Below, piece by piece: positions 23,784-32,661 of a DNA stretch of 59,035 bases (within the stretch, counting starts at the first letter, position 1; each line of letters starts with the position of its first letter). The translations under genes were made by a program, and so were the position numbers. This DNA is from Acidobacteriota bacterium. Its GTDB lineage: Bacteria; Acidobacteriota; Terriglobia; Bryobacterales; Bryobacteraceae. The stretch lies in NCBI GenBank assembly GCA_016213775.1, contig JACQZR010000074.1:1-59035 (forward strand). The letters are read 5' to 3'. The notes beneath the pieces were generated by a model. The model worked only from the letters and a program-made list of their open reading frames with translations, did not search any database and was not told where the DNA came from.

Positions 23784-26700
23784 ATGCCCAGCCTATACGA
23801 GATTAAAGAGCAGGAAATCACGGACACGCCAGTAGTGTTGTTTGAATGCCAGCAGCGAGACGGGACGACGTACCGCTGGAGCACACATGAGCTGAGCCAT
23901 AGCGGGCAGCCATACGAAGCGCGAATCCTACGGCATGATGCGTTTGATCTGCGGTTCGGGACAGATCGAATGACGGACGTGAACACGCGGCTGACGGTGA
24001 CAGTTGCCAATCTGGATTCGGCGCTATCGCAGGGAGAAGCCGCGAAGTCGTGGAAGGGGGCAAGCCTAACGGCGCGGTTTGCGTTCTACGACCTGGTGAC
24101 GGATTTGCCCACGAGCGAGGTGAGAGTGTTGTTTCGTGGCGCGTGCACCGGTGTAGAGGAGATCAACGAGACTTCGATGCGGCTTGGCTTCAGCAACCGG
24201 CTTGCGATGTCGCGGGTCTGGCTTCCAGGAACGCGCGTACAACGGCGGTGCCCGTGGTTGTTTCCTTCGAGTGCGGATCAACGGGCGGCGGGCAAGGGCG
24301 ACGGAGCGGACGGGAAGTATTCGTCGTTCTACAAGTGCGGTTACTCGGCGGGGGTAGTCGGCGGGGAGGGAAATCTGAGCGGGGGCGCGCCATATGCGAG
24401 TTGCGGCTACACGATGGAGGATTGCAGCGCGAGGGGCATGTTGGACACGGACGAGAACTTGCAGTCGACGAAACGGTTCGGCGGAATGCCACTGCTGCCC
24501 ACTCCGGACGAGCGCGGGGCGGTTGCGGCGAGCGGTCCAGAGTATGTGCCCATCGTGTACGGGACTGGCTGGGTGCAAGGGATTGTGATCGGCGCGAGGA
24601 ATGACGGGAAGTCGACGCAATACGAGATTCTTCTGGCCGGTGGGCCGGTACAGGGTGTTCAGAAGGTGGTGGCGAACGGCTACGAGATTCCAGAAGGTTC
24701 CGGCGGCAGCAACGGGTGGTTCCGGCTGGTGAGTCAGGGAGCACGGACAGGCGCCTATGCCACGGAATTAGGGACGAGCGGCGGGCCGCATGGGAGCACG
24801 GCGTATCTGTATCTCAACCTTCCGAATTCGATGCAGCGAAGTGGCGTGGCGCCACGCGTCGATGCGTTGGTGGATGGGATGATACTGCCGCGATTCACGG
24901 ACACTGGCGCGTTCTTGGATGAGACATTCACATCAAATCCTGCATGGGTGGCGTTGGATGTTCTGCGACGCAGCGGATGGCAGTTGAGCGAGATCGATGT
25001 AGCGAGTTTTGGTAGCGTGGCGCAGTACTGCGATCAGACGATCAGTGTGGTGGATGGCACGGGGGTAACGTCGTATCTGCCTCGATACCGCTGTCACCTC
25101 GTGCTTCAGAGCCGCACAACAAGCGGCGAGGTGCTGCGGAGCATTCGCACGGGGAACGGGTTGTTTCTGCGATACAACAGCGACGGAAGGCTGGAGTTGG
25201 TTGCGGAGGCGGGGATGGCAACACAGCAGTCATCGAAGCCCGAGGGGAGCAACAGCATCAGCAGCTTAAATGGCGGATGGGCGGCCTATGAATTCGGCGA
25301 CGGGACACATGGATTCTCCGGCATCGCGAGGAAGGGGAACGGGGAGCCGAGTATCCGGTTCAGTTCGCGGAGCACATCGGATACGCCGAACCGGTGCAGC
25401 CTGGAGTTTGTGGATGAACTGAATCACTACCAGACCGATAGCGCGTCGTTGGTGGATGTGGACGACGTTGAGCGAACAGGGCAGGAGATTCAGACGTCGC
25501 TTGGGCAGACGGGGATCGGGAACTATCATCAGGCGCTGCGCATCCTGCGGCGGCAATTGCGGAAGTCGATTCAGGGGAACTATTACGCTGAGTTTCTCAC
25601 CAGCGTTCGCGGTGTGAGCTTGCGGCCCGGCGATTTGATCACCTTGACCTACCTGAAGGAAGGGTTGGACAGGACACCGTTTCGGGTGCTTTCCATTTCG
25701 CCCGCCCTGAACTTTTCCAGCGTGCAGTTGTTAGCGCAGATTCATGATGACGCGTGGTACGTGGAGAGCGGCCTGACAACAGATTCGGGGCAACAACAGC
25801 CGGGGCTGAAAGCTGTCCTGCCAAGGCCGATCTCAGGCACGCACTACGATGGGGACGGAATTGCGCAGTACGACATTGCGGAACATTCGGTTCAGTTGGC
25901 TGACGGCGGCGGGTTGACTGTGCTGTCGGCCGGGTTCACCGCGCCGAAGGCTCCGGCGGGGGTGTTTGGATCGTCACCTACGATGTCACTGGCGGCAACG
26001 GTGACGATGAGTGGAGGGACCCTGTCTGGTGGCCAGACACTGTTTTACGGCATCACGGCGAGCAACGCTGACGGGGCCGAGGGGTCACTGTCGCTGCTCA
26101 CACGCGCGGTGCTGCCGGTGGGAAGCACAATCAAGGTGACACTGAACGCGATCGCGTTGCCGGCGGAGGCCGTCACGTTCAATGTGTATCGCGGCGGAGA
26201 TCCTTCGCGGCTGCTACAGATTGCCGGAAGTGTAAGCCCGTCGAGCACGTTTGTCGATGCGGGAGCAGTCGCGAGCTTTGTGCTGCCTCCGGACGCGAAC
26301 TACGATCACGCGAATTTCTACTGGCGGGAGGAGGTTCAGCCGCCGGTGGTGGCGACGATATTTGGCGGATCGACGATTGGCAATGGGTCGTTGTCGATGG
26401 TGCCAAATTCGTATTCGGAGAAGAGCGTTTGGATTTCGAAGGGGACAGGTGCAGGGCAGGAGCGAAGAGTCGCGTCGAACACGACGACCACTCTCACGGT
26501 TAACCCGGGGTGGGAAACGACACCGGATGGCACGAGTACTTTCTGCGTGACGGAGGGCAACTGGCACTTTGGCGTGCTGAGCAATACGCGGACGGCGGAT
26601 TTCGAAGTGCCGAACCGGGCGGGGATGGTGGTGGAGGTGATGGGCCGCGCGGCGAACACGCGGGATCAAGAGGTGGATGGCGGAGCTCCGGTGAGTCGCT

Positions 26701-27638
26701 GGTATATCGGCGGGGCCGCCGGCGCCGAGTTGGATGCGGGACCGCCGCCTGCGCCGAGCTTCGGGATTTCCACGGATAACAAGGGGATGGTGCAGGTGAC
26801 GGGGATCGGCTTTTCGACGCTGACGAACACGCGCAGTATCGAGACGGGGACTTTGAATCTGCACTACTGGAACGAGCTCAGCGCGCCGACGGGGTATCAA
26901 CTAACGGTGGGCCTGACCTCGGGATCGGGCAGCCTGGATTTGAGCGCGGTAGGGACGGCGAGCGCAGGGACCTACATTCAGATTGGAGCGGAAATATTGC
27001 AGGTGCAGGCGGTGGAGAGTGGCGGGACCACGTATCAGGTGACGCGCGGGGTGCTTGGTTCCTTCGCGTCGAGCCATGCGGCGGGGGACAAGGTGTATCA
27101 CTTGAGCGCAGTGACGCATATTCTGTCGTTTCCGCACGATTTTTTTGGCAGCGCGGCAAGCGGTCAATATGCGCATTCCATACCGTTGGTGAGTGCACGG
27201 GTGGCGGCGGCGGAGTTGTTTGTGTCGAATAGCAAGGGGATCAGCGCGGCGGGCCAGCAATCCTACGCGATCCTGTCGGATCTCGGGTTGCGGACATTGT
27301 CGGGGGGGCAGCTTTCGATGGAGGTGCCTGGTTACCTGGCGGTGCAGACGAGCGCCGCGCCTTTGCTGATATCCGAGTCCGTGCATGTGGTGAGGGATGT
27401 ATTCGCGAGGGTCGCGGAAGCGCCGACCGGGGGCCCGCTGCAGATGCAGGTGAAGGTGAACGGCAGCGTTTACTGCACGTTGACGATTGCCGCGGGGGCA
27501 ACGACATCGAATGTCTTTAATGGAGGCGGATCGGCGCCACTACCGGCGCAGGGGGTGTTGTCCCTCGATATCACAGCGGTACCGACGGGTGGAAGCGATT
27601 CGCCCGGACGCGATCTGACGGTGACGATCCGGTTGTAG
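23784..27638 (+). CDS. Tail-tip fusion: gpL-like Fe-S domain plus gpJ-like hub and fibre
   Basis: A 1284-residue protein. Residues about 1-235 resemble lambda gpL: an N-terminal beta domain, then four cysteines (C156, C185, C207, C214) in RRCPWLF, YKCGYSAG, ASCGYTMEDC, followed by RFGGM. In lambda gpL the equivalent cysteines hold an iron-sulfur cluster. Residues about 240-680 look like the central tail hub, with a late segment typical of hub domains (GDLITLTYLKEGLDRTPFRVLSI). Residues about 730-835 form an Ig/FN3-like domain shared with the connector protein. The remainder is fibre-like and Gly/Ser-rich. In lambda these functions are separate genes (L, J); K and I are missing here. The protein should form the tail tip that contacts the recipient cell. 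Confidence 0.72.
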   Translation: MPSLYEIKEQEITDTPVVLFECQQRDGTTYRWSTHELSHSGQPYEARILRHDAFDLRFGTDRMTDVNTRLTVTVANLDSALSQGEAAKSWKGASLTARFAFYDLVTDLPTSEVRVLFRGACTGVEEINETSMRLGFSNRLAMSRVWLPGTRVQRRCPWLFPSSADQRAAGKGDGADGKYSSFYKCGYSAGVVGGEGNLSGGAPYASCGYTMEDCSARGMLDTDENLQSTKRFGGMPLLPTPDERGAVAASGPEYVPIVYGTGWVQGIVIGARNDGKSTQYEILLAGGPVQGVQKVVANGYEIPEGSGGSNGWFRLVSQGARTGAYATELGTSGGPHGSTAYLYLNLPNSMQRSGVAPRVDALVDGMILPRFTDTGAFLDETFTSNPAWVALDVLRRSGWQLSEIDVASFGSVAQYCDQTISVVDGTGVTSYLPRYRCHLVLQSRTTSGEVLRSIRTGNGLFLRYNSDGRLELVAEAGMATQQSSKPEGSNSISSLNGGWAAYEFGDGTHGFSGIARKGNGEPSIRFSSRSTSDTPNRCSLEFVDELNHYQTDSASLVDVDDVERTGQEIQTSLGQTGIGNYHQALRILRRQLRKSIQGNYYAEFLTSVRGVSLRPGDLITLTYLKEGLDRTPFRVLSISPALNFSSVQLLAQIHDDAWYVESGLTTDSGQQQPGLKAVLPRPISGTHYDGDGIAQYDIAEHSVQLADGGGLTVLSAGFTAPKAPAGVFGSSPTMSLAATVTMSGGTLSGGQTLFYGITASNADGAEGSLSLLTRAVLPVGSTIKVTLNAIALPAEAVTFNVYRGGDPSRLLQIAGSVSPSSTFVDAGAVASFVLPPDANYDHANFYWREEVQPPVVATIFGGSTIGNGSLSMVPNSYSEKSVWISKGTGAGQERRVASNTTTTLTVNPGWETTPDGTSTFCVTEGNWHFGVLSNTRTADFEVPNRAGMVVEVMGRAANTRDQEVDGGAPVSRWYIGGAAGAELDAGPPPAPSFGISTDNKGMVQVTGIGFSTLTNTRSIETGTLNLHYWNELSAPTGYQLTVGLTSGSGSLDLSAVGTASAGTYIQIGAEILQVQAVESGGTTYQVTRGVLGSFASSHAAGDKVYHLSAVTHILSFPHDFFGSAASGQYAHSIPLVSARVAAAELFVSNSKGISAAGQQSYAILSDLGLRTLSGGQLSMEVPGYLAVQTSAAPLLISESVHVVRDVFARVAEAPTGGPLQMQVKVNGSVYCTLTIAAGATTSNVFNGGGSAPLPAQGVLSLDITAVPTGGSDSPGRDLTVTIRL

Positions 27639-27641
27639 AAC

Positions 27642-30362
27642 ATGATCAGCGCACCAGAGAAACTGCGTCCAGACCAGGATTTGCAGTGCTACTTCGAGAG
27701 GCCATCGGCGATTGCGGCGTTGAGCTACGCTTCGGCGAGCGGGTTTACGGTTTCGGGCACATGGCGACAAGCGTTCGATTGGGCGGTGGTGGAATGGAAT
27801 CGCGACAATGTGTTCGAACATCCGATGTTTCGCAATTTGCCGGATGGTGATTTGAGCGGACTGACGTTGACGTATGAAGAGTCCCGGGTGAACTGCATGC
27901 TGGTGGACTCGGCGGTTTATCCGACCGTGGATTGGCCCTATCTGCGGATTTGGGCTTCGACGGGCGGGAGCGAGCAAGTCTACAAAGTGAAGATCAAGGA
28001 TCACGCGGAGGCCATCGAGGGGTCGCACACGGCGGCGTATGCTGACTTTGTACTGGGCGGGTCGATCACGAGCGGTGACTACATCGGATTAACGTGGAAC
28101 GGCGAGCAGTACAACTACCAAGTGAGTGGTAGCGATACGCTGGCGACTGCGGCGACGGCGTTGGGAGCGGTGATCAATTCGTTGTCAACTACTGTTGCCG
28201 CAGGCGTGACCGGCACGACGATCCGGCTCACGCTGAGTTCGAGCGCGGGCGGGCATAACAGCAACCGGCTCGGGGTCTACGGATTCGTTTCCGACGCACG
28301 GACGGAGACATGGACGCCTCAGGCGCAGGCGTTCACGGGAGGGACATCGCCAACGAAGTGGCGCGTGACGATTCCGTTTGGGAACTTGTTGGACATTGAG
28401 GGTAATACCGTGCCGACAGGCAGCGTGCGTAAGTTGCGCTGGACCTATGCGGCGGATTGGCAGGCGGGTGAATATGTGCGATCGGAGTTCAGCGTCACGG
28501 TCAGCAATTGGACTGTAACCGGGAGCGGGCGTGCGTACCAAGTGGCTGGACCCGGGAGTGTCCGCGTGGAGGAGCGTAATGCAGGTAACGGCTGGGCGGG
28601 CACATGGGAGACCTCGGTCGGAAATTTCTCTGACGGGCGGATTCGTTACACAGTGACGCCTGATTCCATATGCACGATCCAGTACACGTGTGGTCAAAAT
28701 CATACGCTGTATCTGGGTACGAGGTATTCGTTTAATGCCACCACGGTTGGCGTGCGCGTTGACGGGGGCAGCGAGTGGACTCGCAATCTGCTGATTCCCG
28801 GAGAGGACGTTCTGGCACGAGTGGCAGTGGGGCAGTTCAACGCCGGGAGCCATACGGTTACGATCCGGCACGCGGGCTTAAGCGGCGAGTATCTGTACGT
28901 GGATTTCGTGGAAGCGGCGATTCCCGCGAGCAGCATTCGTACACTTCCGGAACGGCCGCTTTCCACGCTGGCCACGGATTGGGACACTGATCATTCGATT
29001 GCACTGGCGCCGGAGCGGGCGGCGCGCAATATCCGCGATCTGGGCTTCGTGGGGCGAGGGAATCACTACGTGGGAGCGCTGTGGTTCTACGAATTGGTGC
29101 GTCAGGGCCATTCGTACGCGTCGGCGACGGTGACCTTCTATGGAACTCCAGTGTTCAGCGAATGGACTACTATCACGATCAATCGGACTGGGTTGCCGAG
29201 CGGAAGCGCGACGGTGTTTTCGCATCTGAACCTGATTGGAGAGACGGGCGCCAATGTTGCGAAGGCATTTGAGTTGCTGATCAACAACGGGTCAACGGGC
29301 ATCCGGGCGTCGGCAGCGGGCGCGGTGTTGACGATCTACTCCCGAACGATGGGGGAGGATGGAAACAACCTCACGGTGGCCGTGTCTCCGGCAAGCGGTA
29401 CCTTTTATGGGGAGCGCAGCGGCGAGAACTTTAGCGGGGGCGAGGACGGAGACTGGCGAACGGACCTCACGGCGACGCCGAGGATCAACCGGGCTGTTCG
29501 CGATTGGACGCGCGCGTATCTGGAAGCGTTGGATGCATCCGGAATCGACTGCGCGGTGGCGTTCAGCATGGAATTGCAGCATGGCGATCCGGAAGAGGCG
29601 GCGGGGATCGCGCAGCGTTATCCGAGCGGGAACGCGGTGAGTCTGAATACTCCTGCGATTCAAACTAACTTTTCACCAACGAGTTTCGCGTTCTGGAAGC
29701 AGGTGTATCTCGATATGGCGGATCTGATGGCCGCCGCCGGGGTGCAGCCGTACCTGCAATTCGGCGAAGTGCAATGGTGGTATTTTCCGTATGACGGGTC
29801 CGGGCTGCCATTTCACGATGCCTATACGAAGAGCGCGTTTCTGACGGAGTTCGGGTTTCCGATTCGGACCGTGGTTGACGGGACAGCGAATCCCGATTCG
29901 TACCCGCAGGAGGCGGCATTTCTGCCGCAACTGATCGGATCGTTCACGGATCAGATGATGAGTTTCGTACGGGCCACGCATGCCAATTGCCGGTTTGAAG
30001 TGCTGTATCCAACGGATGTGAATGAGGGCGCGTTCAACCGCGTGATCAACTATGCGCCGAGTTGGGACTCGGGCACGCTGGATTGTCTGAAGACGGAGAG
30101 TTTCACGTACACGGGGTCGCGCAATCTGGATCAATGCCTCGGTTCGATGCAGTTCAGCGCGGGGAAGGGATTCTCGCGGAGCAAGCGGAGTCACCTGATC
30201 GGGATCAGCGATCCGACGTCATGTTGGGCGAAGGAATTTGATCGAGCCGAGGGCAGTGGGATCGAGTCAGTGGTCTTGTTCGCGTTCGACCAGTTCTGCC
30301 TGGTGGGATACCCACTCCCGTGGACGCGAAGGCGCGGCCGTAGCGGAAAGATGGGCAAGTAG
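27642..30362 (+). CDS. Tail-tip/receptor protein with glycosidase-like (TIM-barrel-like) C-terminal part
   Basis: A 906-residue last gene of the cluster. Two related beta domains, about residues 110-235 and 490-610, share a pattern (TLATAATALGAVINS and ANVAKAFELLINNG, then TTIRLTLSSSAGGHNSN and AVLTIYSRTMGEDGNN) seen in phage tail proteins. Residues about 620-900 resemble a glycoside-hydrolase barrel, with an acidic residue in QFGEVQWWYF as a possible catalytic Glu, and further segments RFEVLYPTDVN and GIESVVLFAFDQ. It could cleave or bind cell-surface polysaccharide; the gene-transfer-agent hub of Rhodobacter also carries a barrel domain. No signal peptide. The stop lies 3 bp from mutM. The barrel call needs a structure prediction. 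Confidence 0.6.
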   Translation: MISAPEKLRPDQDLQCYFERPSAIAALSYASASGFTVSGTWRQAFDWAVVEWNRDNVFEHPMFRNLPDGDLSGLTLTYEESRVNCMLVDSAVYPTVDWPYLRIWASTGGSEQVYKVKIKDHAEAIEGSHTAAYADFVLGGSITSGDYIGLTWNGEQYNYQVSGSDTLATAATALGAVINSLSTTVAAGVTGTTIRLTLSSSAGGHNSNRLGVYGFVSDARTETWTPQAQAFTGGTSPTKWRVTIPFGNLLDIEGNTVPTGSVRKLRWTYAADWQAGEYVRSEFSVTVSNWTVTGSGRAYQVAGPGSVRVEERNAGNGWAGTWETSVGNFSDGRIRYTVTPDSICTIQYTCGQNHTLYLGTRYSFNATTVGVRVDGGSEWTRNLLIPGEDVLARVAVGQFNAGSHTVTIRHAGLSGEYLYVDFVEAAIPASSIRTLPERPLSTLATDWDTDHSIALAPERAARNIRDLGFVGRGNHYVGALWFYELVRQGHSYASATVTFYGTPVFSEWTTITINRTGLPSGSATVFSHLNLIGETGANVAKAFELLINNGSTGIRASAAGAVLTIYSRTMGEDGNNLTVAVSPASGTFYGERSGENFSGGEDGDWRTDLTATPRINRAVRDWTRAYLEALDASGIDCAVAFSMELQHGDPEEAAGIAQRYPSGNAVSLNTPAIQTNFSPTSFAFWKQVYLDMADLMAAAGVQPYLQFGEVQWWYFPYDGSGLPFHDAYTKSAFLTEFGFPIRTVVDGTANPDSYPQEAAFLPQLIGSFTDQMMSFVRATHANCRFEVLYPTDVNEGAFNRVINYAPSWDSGTLDCLKTESFTYTGSRNLDQCLGSMQFSAGKGFSRSKRSHLIGISDPTSCWAKEFDRAEGSGIESVVLFAFDQFCLVGYPLPWTRRRGRSGKMGK

Positions 30363-30365
30363 GGA

Positions 30366-31145
30366 TCATCCCTTTTGACATTTCGGACAGAAGTGCGTGC
30401 CGCGCTGCCCGATGACGATGCGGCGGATGGGGGTACCGCAGTGGATGCAGGGCGCCCCTTCGCGATCGTAAACACGGTGGCGCTCCTGGAAGCTGCCTTT
30501 GCGTCCGGCGGCATCGACATAATCAGAGATAGAGGAGCCTCCGTGATGAATGGCCTCGTGCAGCGTTTCCTGAATGGCGGTGTGTAGACGGGCCGCGCGC
30601 GGTTTGCTGATGGCCGATACCAAAGTGTTCGGGTGGATGCCGGCGCGGAACAGTGCTTCGTCCACGTAGATGTTGCCGAGACCTGCGAGGAAATGCTGGT
30701 TCAGCAGCAGGGGCTTGATCCGGCCCTTTTTCCGTTTCAGTCTGGCGAGGAAATCGGAGGCTTCCAGGCGAAGCGGATCGGGGCCGATGAGGGCTAGGTG
30801 TTGGGGCAGTTCGGGTGCATAGTGGAGACGCCCGAACTGCCGGATGTCGTCATATAGAAGCGTCGCTCCGTTGAGGTGAAAGATTACACGAGTATATGGA
30901 GTGAGAGCACCGTCGGCGAGCAACTTCCCAGTCATTCCAAGATGGATGGAAAGTATCCCTCGGGTGCATTCGAAAAGGACGTTTTTACCGAGCCTGCGGG
31001 TGGCACGGATGATCTGCCCCTCTACTGCGTCGATGGGGGATTTGACGACCAATCCCGCAACGATCTCGACGCTCTCGATAAGCCTACCCTCAACGAGCGG
31101 CTTCAGCCCGCGAACGATCGTCTCGACTTCCGGTAGTTCAGGCAA
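30366..31145 (-). CDS. mutM: Formamidopyrimidine-DNA glycosylase
   Basis: A 259-residue base-excision enzyme that removes 8-oxoguanine and nicks the abasic site. Hallmarks: N-terminal PELPEVET (Pro nucleophile after Met removal, catalytic Glu), an H2TH region around LGNIYVDEALFRAGIHP, and a C-terminal zinc finger with four cysteines (CIHC...CPKC). It lies 6 bp downstream of the Rieske gene on the same strand, so the two form an operon. Its 3' end abuts the phage-like cluster. Confidence 0.96.
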   Translation of the reverse strand: MPELPEVETIVRGLKPLVEGRLIESVEIVAGLVVKSPIDAVEGQIIRATRRLGKNVLFECTRGILSIHLGMTGKLLADGALTPYTRVIFHLNGATLLYDDIRQFGRLHYAPELPQHLALIGPDPLRLEASDFLARLKRKKGRIKPLLLNQHFLAGLGNIYVDEALFRAGIHPNTLVSAISKPRAARLHTAIQETLHEAIHHGGSSISDYVDAAGRKGSFQERHRVYDREGAPCIHCGTPIRRIVIGQRGTHFCPKCQKG

Positions 31146-31151
31146 GTGGCT

Positions 31152-31457
31152 CTAGGGCAAATCGACCAGGATGTCTTCACCATCCATTTTTACCGCATAC
31201 GTAGCGACCTTGATGGACGGATTATAGTCATGCGAACCGCTGGTGCAATCGAATTCCCACGCGTGCCAAGGACAAACGACCATCTTCCCATGGAGCGCGC
31301 CTTGCCCAAGCGACCCGCCACGATGAGGGCAAAGACCATCAATGGCGTGCAGCGAACCTTCGACATTGCAAATGGCGATCAGTTTTTCGCCAACCGTGAC
31401 TTCAGTGAGCGCCCCGGGCGGCAACTGTCCCAGGGTGCAGACAGGATGAAACGACAT
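31152..31457 (-). CDS. Rieske-type [2Fe-2S] ferredoxin
   Basis: A 101-residue soluble electron carrier of the small Rieske ferredoxin type (NirD/BphF-like). The cluster-binding motif is intact: CPHRGGSLGQG and, about 16 residues later, CPWHAWEFDC. No oxygenase or reductase gene is adjacent, so its partner is unknown. It is the first gene of a short operon with mutM. The start lies 17 bp from the divergent sugar-binding gene. Confidence 0.93.
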   Translation of the reverse strand: MSFHPVCTLGQLPPGALTEVTVGEKLIAICNVEGSLHAIDGLCPHRGGSLGQGALHGKMVVCPWHAWEFDCTSGSHDYNPSIKVATYAVKMDGEDILVDLP

Positions 31458-31474
31458 ACTACAATTAACCTACC
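31458..31474. promoter_or_regulatory. 17-bp divergent promoter between Rieske and binding-protein genes
   Basis: Only 17 bp separate the two start codons. On the plus strand TACAAT (31460-31465) is 9 nt before ATG 31475. The minus strand offers a weaker TAGGTT. Neither transcript can have more than a few leader bases if these boxes are used. Confidence 0.45.
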
Positions 31475-32431
31475 ATGCGTCGAATTCTCATCACTACCGC
31501 GTTGTTGCTGAGCATCGGGTGCCACCGGCAAGCGAAAGTCACTGTCGGCGTGGTTCCGAAGGGCGCCAATCACATTTTCTGGCAGACGGTGCATGCAGGG
31601 GCGATCAAGGCCGCACAGGAATACGGCTTTGAAGTGGAATGGAATGCCCCAACGCTGGAGATCGATTCCAGCCGTCAAATCGACATCGTGGAGTCGATGG
31701 TGAACCGGCGGCTTGCGGGCATCGTGCTGGCTCCGGTGGATAAGAAGGCGCTGGTGGCGGTTGTGGAGCGCGCTGCCAAAGCCGGAGTGCCAGTGGCGAT
31801 CTTCGACTCCGGAATCGACACCGTGCAGCGGATCACCTACGTTGCAACGAACAACGAAGAAGGCGGACGCATGGCGGCGCGGCGACTGGGCGAGGTGATC
31901 GGGGGCAAGGGCAAAGTCGCGGTGATCGGCTTCATGCCGGGGAGTGCGTCCACCATGGAGCGAGAGCACGGTTTTCAGGACGAGATGCGCAGCAAGTTCC
32001 CCAACGTCAATATAGTCGGTTTGCAGTTCGGAATGGCGGATCGCGCCAAGGCGATGGCAGCCACGGAGAATGTGCTCACCGCGCATCCGGATCTTGCCGG
32101 ACTGTTTGCCGACAACGAATCGAGTTCCGCCGGCGCGGTTCAGGCTCTGAAGTCGCGCAATGCCAGGAAGGTGAAGCTGGTGGCTTTTGACGCGTCGGAC
32201 CAACTGGTGGCAGACTTGAAGGCCCAGTGGATTGATTCGATCGTGGTGCAGAACCCGTTTCGGATGGGCTATGAGTCCACCAAGGCGATCGGCCTACATA
32301 GGAAGGGCCAGCCAGTGACCAAGGTGATCGACTCCGGTGCGACGCTAGTCACCCCAGACAGCCTGGAAAAGCCTGAAATGAAAGCACTTCTGTTCCCGAA
32401 TATCGAGCAATACCTACGTCCCGGCCACTGA
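31475..32431 (+). CDS. Periplasmic sugar-binding lipoprotein (ribose/RbsB-like)
   Basis: A 318-residue substrate-binding protein of the periplasmic-binding-protein type 1 fold. The signal peptide ends in a lipobox (LLLSIGC), so it is likely a lipoprotein. Typical segments are VGVVPKGANHIFWQ, IDIVESMVNRRLAGIVLAPVD, VPVAIFDSGID and DLAGLFADNESSS. It would feed a sugar or related solute to an ABC transporter or sensor, but no permease or ATPase lies beside it, so it is an orphan here. It is followed by the ilv leader. Confidence 0.9.
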   Translation: MRRILITTALLLSIGCHRQAKVTVGVVPKGANHIFWQTVHAGAIKAAQEYGFEVEWNAPTLEIDSSRQIDIVESMVNRRLAGIVLAPVDKKALVAVVERAAKAGVPVAIFDSGIDTVQRITYVATNNEEGGRMAARRLGEVIGGKGKVAVIGFMPGSASTMEREHGFQDEMRSKFPNVNIVGLQFGMADRAKAMAATENVLTAHPDLAGLFADNESSSAGAVQALKSRNARKVKLVAFDASDQLVADLKAQWIDSIVVQNPFRMGYESTKAIGLHRKGQPVTKVIDSGATLVTPDSLEKPEMKALLFPNIEQYLRPGH

Positions 32432-32528
32432 GCAGCAAATAGAGACATTAACAGAATTAATCGACAAGCCATCTTGCATTTGAACTCTTTTTAGTCTAAC
32501 CTTGAAAAAGGAACAGACGTCCAGCGCC

Positions 32529-32624
32529 ATGTCGAAACTACCACTTTTTACTCTCGGCAACACTCGCTTGTCTTCTATTCCTGTAGCTGTAATTATTCTG
32601 GTCATCGTAGCCGGCCCCGCCTAA
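32529..32624 (+). CDS. ilv leader peptide (attenuation sensor)
   Basis: A 31-codon ORF upstream of ilvB. Residues 17-27 read IPVAVIILVIV, nine of eleven being Ile, Val or Leu, then AGPA and a TAA stop. This is what a branched-chain amino-acid leader peptide looks like; E. coli ilvGMEDA has a comparable one. The region encoding residues 29-31 (GCCCCGCC, 32614-32621) can pair with the terminator's left side, so stalling at Ile/Val/Leu codons would favour transcription. A GGAA sits about 17 nt before ATG 32529, rather far for a ribosome-binding site. A possible promoter has TTGCAT at 32473. Confidence 0.85.
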   Translation: MSKLPLFTLGNTRLSSIPVAVIILVIVAGPA

Positions 32625-32661
32625 AGGTCGGTCCCGATAGGGAAATGGCCACCGGCGGGGC
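32614..32661 (+). promoter_or_regulatory. Antiterminator pairing of the ilv attenuator
   Basis: GCCCCGCC (32614-32621), at the end of the leader ORF, is exactly complementary to GGCGGGGC (32654-32661). The second element overlaps the left arm of the terminator, so the two structures exclude each other. A ribosome at the leader stop would cover the first element and let the terminator form. Confidence 0.7.

Noticed and set aside
14205-30362. Contractile injection system rather than a capsid-bearing particle
   Set aside because: Terminase, portal and capsid are present, and no sheath or AAA+ recycling ATPase is found.
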